Positions 21,365 through 31,589 of a DNA stretch of 64,000 nt are shown here, piece after piece; position 1 is the first letter of the stretch; the number at the start of each line of letters is the position of its first letter. This DNA comes from Peronospora farinosa (taxonomy: Eukaryota > Oomycota > Peronosporomycetes > Peronosporales > Peronosporaceae). Made by a program: the position numbers and the translations under genes. The stretch is taken from contig CANTFK010000182.1 in NCBI GenBank assembly GCA_947646735.1, forward strand, positions 434,001 through 498,000, in the 5' to 3' direction. The notes under the pieces are model-generated. The model was not told the origin of the DNA. It ran no database searches and saw only the letters and a list, made by a program, of their open reading frames with translations.

Positions 21365-21999
21365 TGTAGCGGAGCTACACAGCTCTTTAGCCCGAGGAAG
21401 ACTTTTAGACTAAAAGCCTGTTAGTTCTATAGAACTAATTATAGTTTCGTCTATAAGCCACTTAGTTCTAAGGAACTAATTAAACGACTACGAAGTCTAC
21501 CCGTTCTACGGAACTAGGAGAAACTTCTAATCTACAAGCAATATCTTAAGGTTCATATAACCAACGCACAGAGTGCAAGAACAATCTAGACGCTTAAAGG
21601 TCCACAGAACCTACGCACGAAGTGCACAAGAGAACAAGTCCTATCGAGGCTTGTGATCTTCAACTCAAAATCAGAACTGATAAGATATTGTAAATAATCC
21701 TACTCTAAATACTCTACACTACAGTAACTACTATTATAGTAATTATAATATGTCATTGTTTGTATCTGGATATGGAATCATTCAATTATCAGTGTCTGTT
21801 GTACTTTGACTACTGTATCAATTATGACACCGATACCGATAGTATAAGGTATAACTAATACCTTATACTATCACTCATATATTTAATACCCCTTTTGAAA
21901 AATGATCGGTATTAAGAATGCATAATACATGCAATATAGAAACGTCAACCGTAATGTTCTTTCAATATAATGTTACAACCGCCGTGTAACCCCGTTACA
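21365..21999 (-). repeat. 5' LTR of the minus-strand gypsy copy
   Basis: On the minus strand it begins TGTAACGGGGTTACA at 21999 and by my reading ends in a second palindromic terminus, TGTAGCTCCGCTACA, at 21365. The bases just inside on the minus strand, 'cttggtagcacttg', are placed like a primer-binding site. The inner border is inferred from the TG...CA rule and the palindromic ends. Confidence 0.7.
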
Positions 22000-23776
22000 C
22001 CGACGCAGCATCAGATACGTTCAAACAGTTGCAACTAGTGGGAAAACTTTGCTAGCATTTGGACAATACCGTTCAATAACGCGCTCACCACCTCCGTTTT
22101 GAGCACAAACAACGCGCTCTCGTCGTCTACAAGAACCATAGTATTGACTTTATCGACTGGTGGCAAAGCTTACCGCGTTTTAGCAGCCCCAGTATTGGGT
22201 TCGGTCTCAAATATCAGCTATGACTTACACATGTGAGGCGACAGCTGAAGTGCCAGCCAATCTCATCTCATTGTTATCACCCGTCTTTGCTTTGTGAAGC
22301 CTAGGATGCTACACACCTCGCCGGCATCACGATTAACAAACAGCCTTTGGTGTTTGCTGATGTGACGTCATCCCAGTACTTCTTAGTAGATGCAATGAGA
22401 GAGTCTCGAGTTGTTAGACATATACGCAGCCCACACAATGACGCTTTACAAGTTCTCTATGGTGTTGAAGTTTGGTGACTTTTATATAGGCATTCATGAC
22501 CGTCGCTTTCTATTTTTTGAGAAAGCTAGATGGATGCATTGTCCTACTTAAATCGCAACGTCGCGCGTATAGACGATCAATGTAGGGTAGTAGATGTATC
22601 TCATTTACGAATCCCCCAACATCAACAATTTATTTCTTTACCACATCAGAACGACTTGACACCACATCTGTCAGCTTCTCACGTAGCCAAGCCCCACTAC
22701 CAGCTTATTGTTTTGCATGATGCCACCGGTACCCTGCTGTTCAAGCCCAAGGATCATTAAAGTTGATTTACGACACGAGGCGATGAGCGTAAGGGCTCCA
22801 ACTTTCGGCTTCTAAGCGTATTTTTGCTTGCAACTTTCGGCTTCCAAGTGTGTTTTGCTTGCACTGGTTTAATGACAAGTGGGTGGTCATGTACGCACGA
22901 TCGAGATTACCCATGACTAAACTCATTATTCCTGGTTCGTGTGAGATTGATAATCTGCACTGACCAATTCTACGAGTGCTGGGAGTGCCGATGTTTCACC
23001 AGGACGCGAGTGCATATATTGAATCTATTCCCATTAAAAATTGCCTAGGCTCTAGTTTATCGAGGAATGAGGCTATTTACAAGACTTTATCAAGTGGGAG
23101 CAGCTTGCGAACAGTGCGGGATGCTTAAGCAACGCGGATACGAAGGCTGAATTCCTTGTTACGAGAACCAGCAGAGACATGCCGTTAAAGGACGGCTTTT
23201 TAGAGAAAGTCTTAAAAACGTGTGTGGCCATTTAGCCGATCTTGCATCTACTGAGGCATGCTAGCGCTTAATCTTTCGGTAGACTATTCGAGGTTAAATG
23301 CAACAGTTATGAGAAAGCGAAAAATTTGAGGTCTTACACTTCCTTCACGCACCTTCAGACGTATCAATCACATCATAGAGTAGATCGATGCCGTATGTTA
23401 AACAAGCAACAATCGATGTATTTGTTCACCATGATGGAGCAACACGAGCACTCGGACTGGTCATTACTTTCCCCATCTTAGAATGGCCCTACTGGTTAAC
23501 GCAAATGCTATAAACATCTACAAATCATCTCTACTTGGGTTTGAATGGATGGGCTTGCACAGAGATAGGAAGAGGTCAAGCTGACACTTGAGACTTGGGC
23601 ATAAGTTGTCACGAGTCGGTTTCAACCGTTGCACATGTCAAACAGCCATCAGCTACAGCTGGGATGTATAGGTGCCGGTTGTTCTCCCTATATTGTCGTC
23701 GTACCTGTATCGATCGCTGCTCACTTCATTTCGATGCTTGCTCAGCATCCGCACTTCCACTTCAGCTTCGATCATC
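22000..23776. other. intergenic, retroelement debris and a short tandem duplication
   Basis: No intact gene. A plus frame at 22530-22760 ('DALSYLNRN...') may derive from a pol polyprotein but cannot be assigned. 22798-22861 holds two imperfect copies of a ~32-bp unit starting 'caactttcggctt'. Near 23719 'ctcacttcatttcgatg' is a plausible initiator for the following START gene. Confidence 0.45.
22798..22861. repeat. imperfect 32-bp tandem duplication
   Basis: Two adjacent copies begin 'caactttcggctt' and end 'tttgcttg', with a few substitutions and a small length difference. No coding role is apparent. Confidence 0.75.
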
Positions 23777-24946
23777 ATGAAGGGGCGATTCATTGTGAAC
23801 CCCTTTCAGGGACTCAGTCTGACTTCAAATGACCGCGCCTCGCTCGAAGACCTGGCCAACCGAAGCATCCTGACCAATCTCGAGCTGTGCATGAAGTACA
23901 TGTCGGGATCAAAACGAAACGTGGACTCATGCCACTGGAAACTGATAAAGGAGAAAGAAAAGCTCAAGGTGTACAAGGAACGACCTGAGGGTGCGGCCGC
24001 TGCAGCAGCTTCTGGTAACGAAGCGACCGGGTTAGGACTTCCCATGCTTCTGTGCGTTGGAAAAATGGAGGGCAAACTGGAAGACCTTTTGTTCGGTGTC
24101 ATCAGTGAAGACCTCGAAACAATGCGCGTCAAGGCTTCGTACGTTGGCGACATCAGTGGAGCAGCTGTGCTTGATTCCGTAGTCCTTCCGACACTGGAAG
24201 AACCATTCCAGTCGCTGACAATCAAGTGGATGGAGCTCGATATTCCATTGAGCTCGACGAGTTTGGTCAAGAATCGTGATTATGTATACCTTGAGGGCAC
24301 AGGGTACGTCACTAACTCAAAAGGCGAGCGTATGGGATATCATCTTCTGCACTCGGTAGACTTTCCACAAGCTCACAGATTACCGAACCGCGTTCGTGGC
24401 AACCTTTCCATTATCGGCTTCTGGCGCCAGATCGGGACTAACACGATGGAAATGTATGCTACCGGGGTAATGGACCCTGTTGACGCAGGCCTCGTCCGCA
24501 AGCTCGTGGTACCGAACATGGCCAACGTGTTTCTCTCCGCTCTAAAGTACGTCTACTGCGGACAGATGAGGAAGCTTTCGTTCATGCTTGAGAAAGCATA
24601 TACGGATTCCAAGTTGCATGGCGCACCCAACAAAAAGAGCATTTGTGTCACGTGCTCGTTGCCAATCTCTGGCCGAAAGCTGGGAGATTTTGGCAAGAGC
24701 AACAGCACGTGTAAGATTTGCTTCGGGTTTGTGTGTCATGCGTGCAAGACCGTCCGTAAGCTGAGCTTTGTTGACCCGGATCTACTTTTGTCACAGCGCC
24801 GAGTAACTTTCTGCACGGTATGCATCAGCTTAGCTACAATCATGAGCGCTGTAGACTGTGCTCATGCGCGGATACTTAAACACGGTTCGGTGTATCGCTC
24901 AAGTGTTGTTCGAACAATGTCATCCGAAGACAACAGCGAGGAATAA
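23777..24946 (+). CDS. START-domain protein with FYVE-like zinc finger (family member 2)
   Basis: 389 residues, intronless. The ATG at 23777 is chosen because it gives the family leader 'MKGRFIVNPFQGLSLTSND'; an upstream in-frame ATG at 23672 adds sequence unlike the other members. The START-like domain covers about 45-275 ('MRVKASYVGDISGAAVLDS', 'TIKWMELDIPL', 'KNRDYVYLEGTGYV'). The zinc finger follows, with 'CVTC', 'CKICFGFVCHACK' and 'CTVC'. An alanine run interrupts the region before the core START strands (about residue 75). Member 3 starts 329 bp downstream on the same strand and is the closest relative, which indicates a local tandem duplication. The HHCR motif of true FYVE fingers is absent. 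Confidence 0.88.
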   Translation: MKGRFIVNPFQGLSLTSNDRASLEDLANRSILTNLELCMKYMSGSKRNVDSCHWKLIKEKEKLKVYKERPEGAAAAAASGNEATGLGLPMLLCVGKMEGKLEDLLFGVISEDLETMRVKASYVGDISGAAVLDSVVLPTLEEPFQSLTIKWMELDIPLSSTSLVKNRDYVYLEGTGYVTNSKGERMGYHLLHSVDFPQAHRLPNRVRGNLSIIGFWRQIGTNTMEMYATGVMDPVDAGLVRKLVVPNMANVFLSALKYVYCGQMRKLSFMLEKAYTDSKLHGAPNKKSICVTCSLPISGRKLGDFGKSNSTCKICFGFVCHACKTVRKLSFVDPDLLLSQRRVTFCTVCISLATIMSAVDCAHARILKHGSVYRSSVVRTMSSEDNSEE

Positions 24947-25275
24947 GCATGTGCAAGTAAAAGCTGATGGTATGGTTTGAATGAAGTACATAGCAATAAG
25001 TAAACGTGGTCGTTATCACTAAACCATAACTTTTTTGCTGACGCATCAAGCTTCATCAGTATGCTTTCGACCATCTTACAATTTGTAGCGCCTGTATCGT
25101 TTAAGGACCGAGTCCACATTCTTCGTGCTCGTGTCAGTTACAAACGCATAAAAATAGATGTCGTCTTGCAAATGGATCAGAAGTGAAAAAAACTTCCGTC
25201 TTATCGGTGATGATAAATAACACGAGACTTTCAGTTCTTGACTCACTTGTTTCTTGGCAAGTCGACTAAACAGTA

Positions 25276-26448
25276 ATGGCGAAAGGGCGCTTTATCGTGA
25301 ACCCGTTCGCGGAGCTAGCTCTCTCTGGTAATGATCACGAGCAACTTCAGGAATTGGCAAACACTCTAATCATGTCGAATCTCGAGAAGTACATGTCACA
25401 CCAGGACGAAAAGACGAAAGGAGTAGATGTTCGCCAGTGGAAGCTGTGTAGAAAGCGTCAAGGAATCAAGATGTACGTCGAGCGACAAGGATCTGCCTCA
25501 TTTAGTGAGAACATGCCGTTATTTCGGGGCATTGGTTACGAGGAGGGTAAACTCGACGATCTTATGTATGGCCTCGTGAGTCCGACGCTCGAGTTGATGC
25601 GTGTTAAGGCCTCGTACGTAAACGACTTTAGTGGTGCCGCCGTTCTCGATACCATTGTCCAACCAACCCTAGAGGATCCTTTTCAAGCTTTGGTTGTCAA
25701 GTGGATGGAAGTCGACATCCCATTCATCTCAACAAGTCTCATTAAGAATCGTGACTACGTCTACATTGATGCAACAGGCTTCGTACGCACAAAGAACGGT
25801 GAACGGGTGGCGTATCACCTCATACACTCGGTGCATTTCCCCAAGACGCCGGATCTTCCCAATCGAGTCCGTGGCAACATGTCGTCGATGGCATTTTGGC
25901 GGCAGGTCGGACCTAACACCATAGAATTTTTCGGTACTGCCGTCATGGATCCAGGGGGTGCTATGGCCAAAAGGATTGCAGTTTCCACCATAGCAAGTGT
26001 TTTCTTTTGTACCTTGAAGTATGCCTGCTGTGGCCAAATGAAGAAACTGACATTCATGTTGGACAAGAAGTACGCCGAATTTAAGCTAAACGGTGCACCC
26101 CACAAGAAGAACGTGTGTGTGACTTGCTTGTCTCCAATCACTGGTCGAAGGCTTGGGGATTTTGGCAACAGCAAACATACGTGTAAACTATGCTTTGGGT
26201 TCGTGTGTCACAGCTGCAAAATTACTCATAAGTTAAGCTTTGTTGACCCCGATTTGCTTTTATCGAAGCGCAAAGTGACATTCTGCACGTCGTGCATCAG
26301 CGAGGTGACGACTATGAGTTCGGTCGATGTTGTTCGTGCTCAAATGCTAGCCAGTGAAACAGATTTTCGAGAGCAAAAGGACTTAGGGATGAACTCGTTA
26401 GTATCAATGGACGACATCAGTTCTGCTAGTATAGTCTCTGAGTACTAG
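25276..26448 (+). CDS. START-domain protein with FYVE-like zinc finger (family member 3)
   Basis: 390 residues, intronless, with leader 'MAKGRFIVNPFAELALSGND'. The START-like domain includes 'MRVKASYVNDFSGAAVLDT', 'VVKWMEVDIPF' and 'KNRDYVYIDATGFV'. The linker 'CGQMKKLTFMLDKKY' precedes a finger with 'CVTC', 'CKLCFGFVCHSCK' and 'CTSC'. The acidic, Ser-rich tail ends 'SIVSEY', matching member 1. A 'gactcacttgtttc' motif about 30 nt upstream of the ATG is a candidate initiator. Lipid ligand and cell location are unknown. The finger might bind membranes or proteins but lacks the basic FYVE signature. Confidence 0.88.
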   Translation: MAKGRFIVNPFAELALSGNDHEQLQELANTLIMSNLEKYMSHQDEKTKGVDVRQWKLCRKRQGIKMYVERQGSASFSENMPLFRGIGYEEGKLDDLMYGLVSPTLELMRVKASYVNDFSGAAVLDTIVQPTLEDPFQALVVKWMEVDIPFISTSLIKNRDYVYIDATGFVRTKNGERVAYHLIHSVHFPKTPDLPNRVRGNMSSMAFWRQVGPNTIEFFGTAVMDPGGAMAKRIAVSTIASVFFCTLKYACCGQMKKLTFMLDKKYAEFKLNGAPHKKNVCVTCLSPITGRRLGDFGNSKHTCKLCFGFVCHSCKITHKLSFVDPDLLLSKRKVTFCTSCISEVTTMSSVDVVRAQMLASETDFREQKDLGMNSLVSMDDISSASIVSEY

Positions 26449-27990
26449 ACTTGCTACATGTTACATATAAGTAACAATATAAATGATCTAAATTTGGCGC
26501 TTCTCAGCGAAATTCTTGACTATTTTGCTTTGTTGTGTTTACACACATACACTCTTATCGATTATTACACGTTGGTTTCTATCGTTTATCTCATCTATCC
26601 GCCCATTTAACTCCTCTTTGACCACATGTCGATGATCCCTGTGACTTTTCCTTTTACAGTGATGTTGCCATAATGTTCATCATTTCTTGCTAGATATTAC
26701 TTGTGTCGTTAATGATAAGCTAGGACTTAAACACGATACCAAAGCAAAAGGTGTGAAGCGTTCACTACGTTGACGCCGCAAATATTAGTCCAGCTTCGTA
26801 TGAGTGCGAGTGCTTCCTTTCAATAGCAGAATTTGTGCTCACTTTCTGGTAACGTCAGGAAGAAAGAAAATCTCAGTCTAAGGTCCGCTGGCTACTATTG
26901 AGCAACAATATATATCGTCATGATGGCCGGAATGTTCTAAAAAATATCAAGTGTATCTTCGAACGCAAGCTGGCTGCAGACAACTAGTATAGCCGTCCAA
27001 GAATGGTGCATGAGTAGCATATGGTATGTTACTCAAAGTACCAGCTTTCTGGGCAAATGATTTAGTCCAAGCGCCCAATGTACACTCTAACCCATTTGCT
27101 ATGACTTTACTGATGACCCTACAGCGAGCAGCAACAATAATTTCCATTTTATTGCCTTTCGCCAGTTCGGGTGGCATCAAAATCTTGTGATACTTCTTTC
27201 TGAGTTCCAATTTCTATGTCACCAGTATCAAAGATGCGGGAATGTAAATGGCCCCCTTCAGCCTGGAGGTCGGCCCGTAAGCTTAATGTAGATGGTATGT
27301 CAAATGGCTATGTGAGCGGACCCTACTCGATATTATTAAAATAGCTCTTTGGTGTGACTCGTACTGTTAAGCTTCCTGGACAAAAAAACTTGCCGAAATC
27401 GATACTACACACAACTTATAACTTATTAAATAATTTCACGACCCAATAGAGTAGAAGCGGCCTAAATTATACTGCTTTAGCTGATAACTTGTCATAATGA
27501 TAGATACCTTCCGTTGCAAGGGGTATTACTTTAGGCAAGTTCTTCTGTTTTGCAAAACCATTAGAATTGTATGTCGATGATCAGCGTAAAAGCACAATAT
27601 CGATCAGTTGAGCGCTGCTGGAAAAAGAGTGTTTGATCACTGACGACCTCTCTCCATGACTAGCCGGTGACTCGATAGTACAGTTACTTGTCGTAATCAT
27701 GTTTAAAAATATGCTACTAAATACGCATGACACAACCTATCTGGCGGATTTGTATGTGATATTTCATTGTTCTTTTGTGCTAGCCATGCTGGCCTTCTCG
27801 TGCAAAGAACACACGCTGTTGTTGTACGATTAGACTGTTCTAAGAACTGTTTTAAGAACAGTCTATCAGCCAAATTTCGATAGAACACTGTTCTATCGAA
27901 CTTTGGCTGATACCGTTCATCCTAGTAGTACAGTAGATACTCTACCAATTCCGAGAACGATCAGCTCTCAAATCCCGAAGCTTACCAATC
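26449..27990. other. intergenic with hairpin repeats
   Basis: No gene supported. Two adjacent inverted repeats lie at 27832-27912 (separate entry). Remaining frames are short and uninformative. Confidence 0.45.
27832..27912. repeat. double hairpin, MITE-like
   Basis: Two adjoining palindromes: 27832-27864 (arms 'agactgttct'/'agaacagtct') and 27864-27912 (arms starting 'tatcagccaaa', nearly perfect). No coding capacity. The structure could be a foldback element or strong RNA hairpins; a target duplication was not evident. Confidence 0.7.
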
Positions 27991-27996
27991 ACGGAG

Positions 27997-28434
27997 ATGA
28001 GTGGTAGCGACATAAAGGCTCCGTGCGCTTATATTAAACTACCCTTCGATAATTTAAAAGACGCAAACATCGAATTTGTGAATTGGGGTGAGTGGGTGCA
28101 TACATACAACCACCTAGCGGATAGTTCATTGCGCAGACTTCAACGCGAACTGCTGCGGCTTGATCAATTCAGTACTTTTTGCTCACGGCGTGTGTTTAAT
28201 CGCCAGTTTCTTGCTTAGCACGCTGCGCATCGCTATAAGAAAGCCATAAAGGCTTTACAAGTCCTATACGATATTAGCAGTCCCGTAAACTTTAGTCCAG
28301 ATAGCAAAGTGAACACATGTTGCTTCAGCTTGCACTTAGCAATCAAGGAGGCGCGTCACGCATCCCTTTACGTGTACATACTACACCATCTATCCTCTCC
28401 TGGATGCAAAGTGGAAAGTTAAGCAGTCGGCTTC
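27997..28434 (+). pseudogene. unidentified ORF interrupted by one TAG
   Basis: An ATG frame of 73 codons (27997-28215) meets TAG at 28216, then stays open in the same frame for about 70 more codons, with protein-like composition ('HRYKKAIKALQVLYDISS' follows the stop). No domain is recognised. It may be a single-stop pseudogene or a chance frame. Confidence 0.3.
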
Positions 28435-28783
28435 GTAATCCTAGCGTCAACGTTTCAAAATTATGCCGCTAATTGACTGTATTGCGGTTTATGTTGAGTA
28501 TAACCTCCCAGAACGACGTCAGGGTGGCCGATTCCACCGTGGTAGGTGTCTTGATATTGACTGTATACTACAAAATCTAGCTACGCGCGTTTCAAAGAGT
28601 AAAGTGCACGGGTACGCGACAAGAAAGCATCGATTTCTCTTGTCTACGAGTGGTCCGTGGCCCGCTATCTTCGCAAGATACTTAAAATGTCTTTGTGGCA
28701 CAAAAAATTACGCTTAAGAAGCTTCACGTACGATATATACTTACAGATGAACATCATTGGAACGTAATTCCAATTTGAATCAA

Positions 28784-30001
28784 TCAAACATTGAGGTCGT
28801 CCGATAGGATATTAGATCCAGAGAGGGATGCCATCGCGTTGTAGGCTAAGTATCCTTCCGCTTGATCTCGCGCAGCGAACAATGCGTCCAAGTGCGTGAC
28901 TTCGCTCACGCACATGACACAAAAAGCGATTTTGTGCCGCAAAAGTTTTCCGTTTGGGGTGAGGAAGCTGATCCCCCTGGGTCGTTTGCACTTGTGACAC
29001 ACAGGATTCATACAAAGCTTACAAACACTTTTACCTAGAGCACCCACCCTTGGGAATCCAAAACGACCTGGTGCAAGATTTTGCGCACATACGCCACACG
29101 AATTATCACCAACAAGTGTTCGAGTGCTGCTTCGGTGTCGAGTCAGCCGCGTCTCTGCCTGTCGATGCTGAAGTCTCCATGTCAATTTCTTGGCTTGACC
29201 ACATACCACGTAGTTTGTCGTGGAAAGAAGAGCCTTAGCGGAAGCTTCTAGAGCGACAGACCGAAAAACTTTGCCACCTGGATGCACGGTGTCGAAGGCA
29301 AATGTGTCGATGACGTTATGACTAACTTGCCGGTAGAAACCAATGATCCTGTGTCTGGCACGAATGGTTCCAGGTAATGGCTGCGTGTTTGGGAAGTCGA
29401 TAGAGTGAAGAAGCTGGTAGCCAACACGGTCTCCGTTTGCAAAGTGAAGGATACCTGTTGCCTCAAGGCAAATAAAGTCTCGGTTTTGGATCAGGCCAGT
29501 CTGATTGAGAGGCAAGTTGATTTGTGTCCATTTGACGGACACGGAACGGAATGGATTTTCAGTAGTTGGCATCACGATGTTGGCCAAAACAGCGCCATCG
29601 CTATAATCTTTCACGTACGAGGCTTTAATGCGCATAATCTCTTGACTCGGGTTGACAGTACCGAACATGAGATCGTTCAACTCTCCTTCGAACGTCCCCA
29701 CTGCGAGAATGATTGGAATGTGCTTCTGCCAATAGTCCTTAGGTTCTTCAGTGATAGGGTCGTCACTTATAGAGCTTTCACTCCATCCTTTGCGCTCAAC
29801 GTAGACGTGTAAATTCTTATCATCACCGATCGTTTTCCATTGGGTGTGTTTGACCTTCCGCTTGTCTTTGACTACGAACGCTTCATACTTGGGAAAGACT
29901 TCGAGGATCAAGTCACTTTCTAGCTGCAGTAGCTCTTCTCGGTCCGCATCCGAGAGGATAAGGTCTGGATACGGATTGGTGGTGAAAGCTTCCTTTACCA
30001 T
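28784..30001 (-). CDS. START-domain protein with FYVE-like zinc finger (family member 4)
   Basis: 405 residues, intronless, the longest member. The leader is 'MVKEAFTTNPYPDLILSD'. The START-like domain holds 'MRIKASYVKDYSDGAVLAN', 'SVKWTQINLPL', 'QNRDFICLEATGIL' and 'VGYQLLHSIDFP'. The linker 'CGQAKKLTWRLQHRQ' is followed by a longer finger with 'CGVC', 'CKLCMNPVCHKCK' and 'CVMC'. The sequence between the first and second Cys pairs is about seven residues longer than in members 1-3. The DG in 'YSDGAVL' and the 'LTW' linker are shared with member 5, which places these two in one subfamily. The lipid partner is unknown. Confidence 0.87.
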   Translation of the reverse strand: MVKEAFTTNPYPDLILSDADREELLQLESDLILEVFPKYEAFVVKDKRKVKHTQWKTIGDDKNLHVYVERKGWSESSISDDPITEEPKDYWQKHIPIILAVGTFEGELNDLMFGTVNPSQEIMRIKASYVKDYSDGAVLANIVMPTTENPFRSVSVKWTQINLPLNQTGLIQNRDFICLEATGILHFANGDRVGYQLLHSIDFPNTQPLPGTIRARHRIIGFYRQVSHNVIDTFAFDTVHPGGKVFRSVALEASAKALLSTTNYVVCGQAKKLTWRLQHRQAETRLTRHRSSTRTLVGDNSCGVCAQNLAPGRFGFPRVGALGKSVCKLCMNPVCHKCKRPRGISFLTPNGKLLRHKIAFCVMCVSEVTHLDALFAARDQAEGYLAYNAMASLSGSNILSDDLNV

Positions 30002-31428
30002 AGCGATATTTTTTTAAGTCTTCTAAGTTGAAAGCGTTTTTGATTGTGACAGGCGAATCAATGCGTTTGACTTCATGGTCTGTTACTACAACAGTTTTAT
30101 AGACCGCTTCACTGATCTTGGCTCATAAGGCTACTTCGATCTAAATGGATGAACAAGGCGCACGTACTCGTTATGATAACGTGGTACACTGATACCGTCC
30201 GCTTTTAGATTTAGAATTTAGAATCAAATTAATTAATAGACCTGTCTCCATTGCGCACACCTTTTTTTAGACGCGCTAGGGATCTAATTTCAAATTACTT
30301 CAACGTCAATTCGAGCCTGATTAAATTCTCTCCTTTCTAATTTTTGTCAAACGGGTCAAGCATCAAGCTCGATGGACAGGCAGACCAAATTGTGTGATGT
30401 GCGCCACTTATTTTTAATTTATCAGTTCAACCTAAACGATATTTTAGGGAGCGCTAATTATCTTGCTAATTATAAACCCACCTTGTTAAATTATTGATAT
30501 CTGATTGGTCACAATGTTTTGCACCTCCTTTTGCTATAAACATAGGGAGTCGATAATATTTAAGGGCTTCCATCTCCATTAAAAACACAATGAACAGCCT
30601 TGTAGTGAAAGTTACTAGTACCAATGCTGTTCATGTCTTTTAAAAAGAGTTGGAGCTGTTCATAATGTGATGACTGCTTGAAGTAGCAAGTTCAAGGTAT
30701 TCTTGTACTAACAGTAGCAGTAAGCAGAGATAGCAGACAGCGCGAACCAAGGACCTAAATATATACACTTTGAAGTATCTATTCTTCTATACAAGTTGCC
30801 TTCACTCTTCAGTATAGACCACCTTCTGCGCTTCAAGCCCCGTGCCGTCATTAAGTGCACTGATATCTTTTACAGGTTGCACCAGCTTGCAAATGCATCT
30901 CTGGAATAAGCAAGAGCCGCATTTATGCCCACGCTCATGCACAGCTGGAAAATTATGTGGTTGCGATCTAATGCGCAAGAATAAACGGTCATAATAGAGA
31001 CAGCGAGATCAAAGTTTAATGCTTGTCTGCTTCCAATCAACTTCCCCCAGCCGTACCTATAGGACTTACCAGCGTATTTCGTTCAGTCGAACTACTCGAT
31101 ACTTAGCCAAGGCAAGTATACTGCGACTAGTAGCTGGATATCTATAAGCAGACACGAGCTGACAATGGAAAGCACAATGACAAGCCTTTTACCCACAAGG
31201 CTGTCTCATCTCAAGGTCTCCAACATACTTGATTATGGCAATGAGCATACGGAGATGAACACTTGACGACCGTCGACAACATTTAACATAATCGATGCCA
31301 TACTTCCCTCGAAAGCTCTTAGCCACAGAACGCGCCTTGCGCTTCTTCATCGATTTGTCCACATAACGCGTTATCTTAAACGCCCACTTGGTAACAAGAC
31401 GTGGTGATCACGCTTCTCGTCAGACTGA
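30002..31428. other. intergenic, nothing recognised
   Basis: AT-rich in its first half. I looked for a 5' LTR matching the 3' LTR at 37510 and found none. No gene or RNA was recognised. Confidence 0.45.
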
Positions 31429-31589
31429 GTGAGTCTTAATAGTGCTTATTTACGAAGTTGGAGGTGCGTGCCAAGCCGCCGGCGTGGGAACTCATGCCGT
31501 GTCGGCTTTAAAAAGGACATGAAGCGCAAGGACCAAGGTCGTGGCGACGATAGAGTCATCCTCAAGCGTTCGCAGCTAGCAATCAAAGC

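Larger units (their letters stand above)
15391..21999. mobile_element. composite Ty3/gypsy block bounded by inverted, nearly identical LTRs
   Basis: The left end begins 'tgtaacggggttacacggcg' at 15391, and the right end finishes with its reverse complement at 21999. The two arms match over about 570 bp with only a handful of differences, but lie head to head, not in the direct orientation of a normal LTR element. Flanking bases do not form a target duplication (left '...cacat', right 'ccgac...'). The interior carries a minus-strand gypsy chromovirus (about 21220 to 17780) and another minus-strand pol scrap at 16163-16393. An inversion, or two insertions joined by rearrangement, explains it best. 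Confidence 0.75.
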
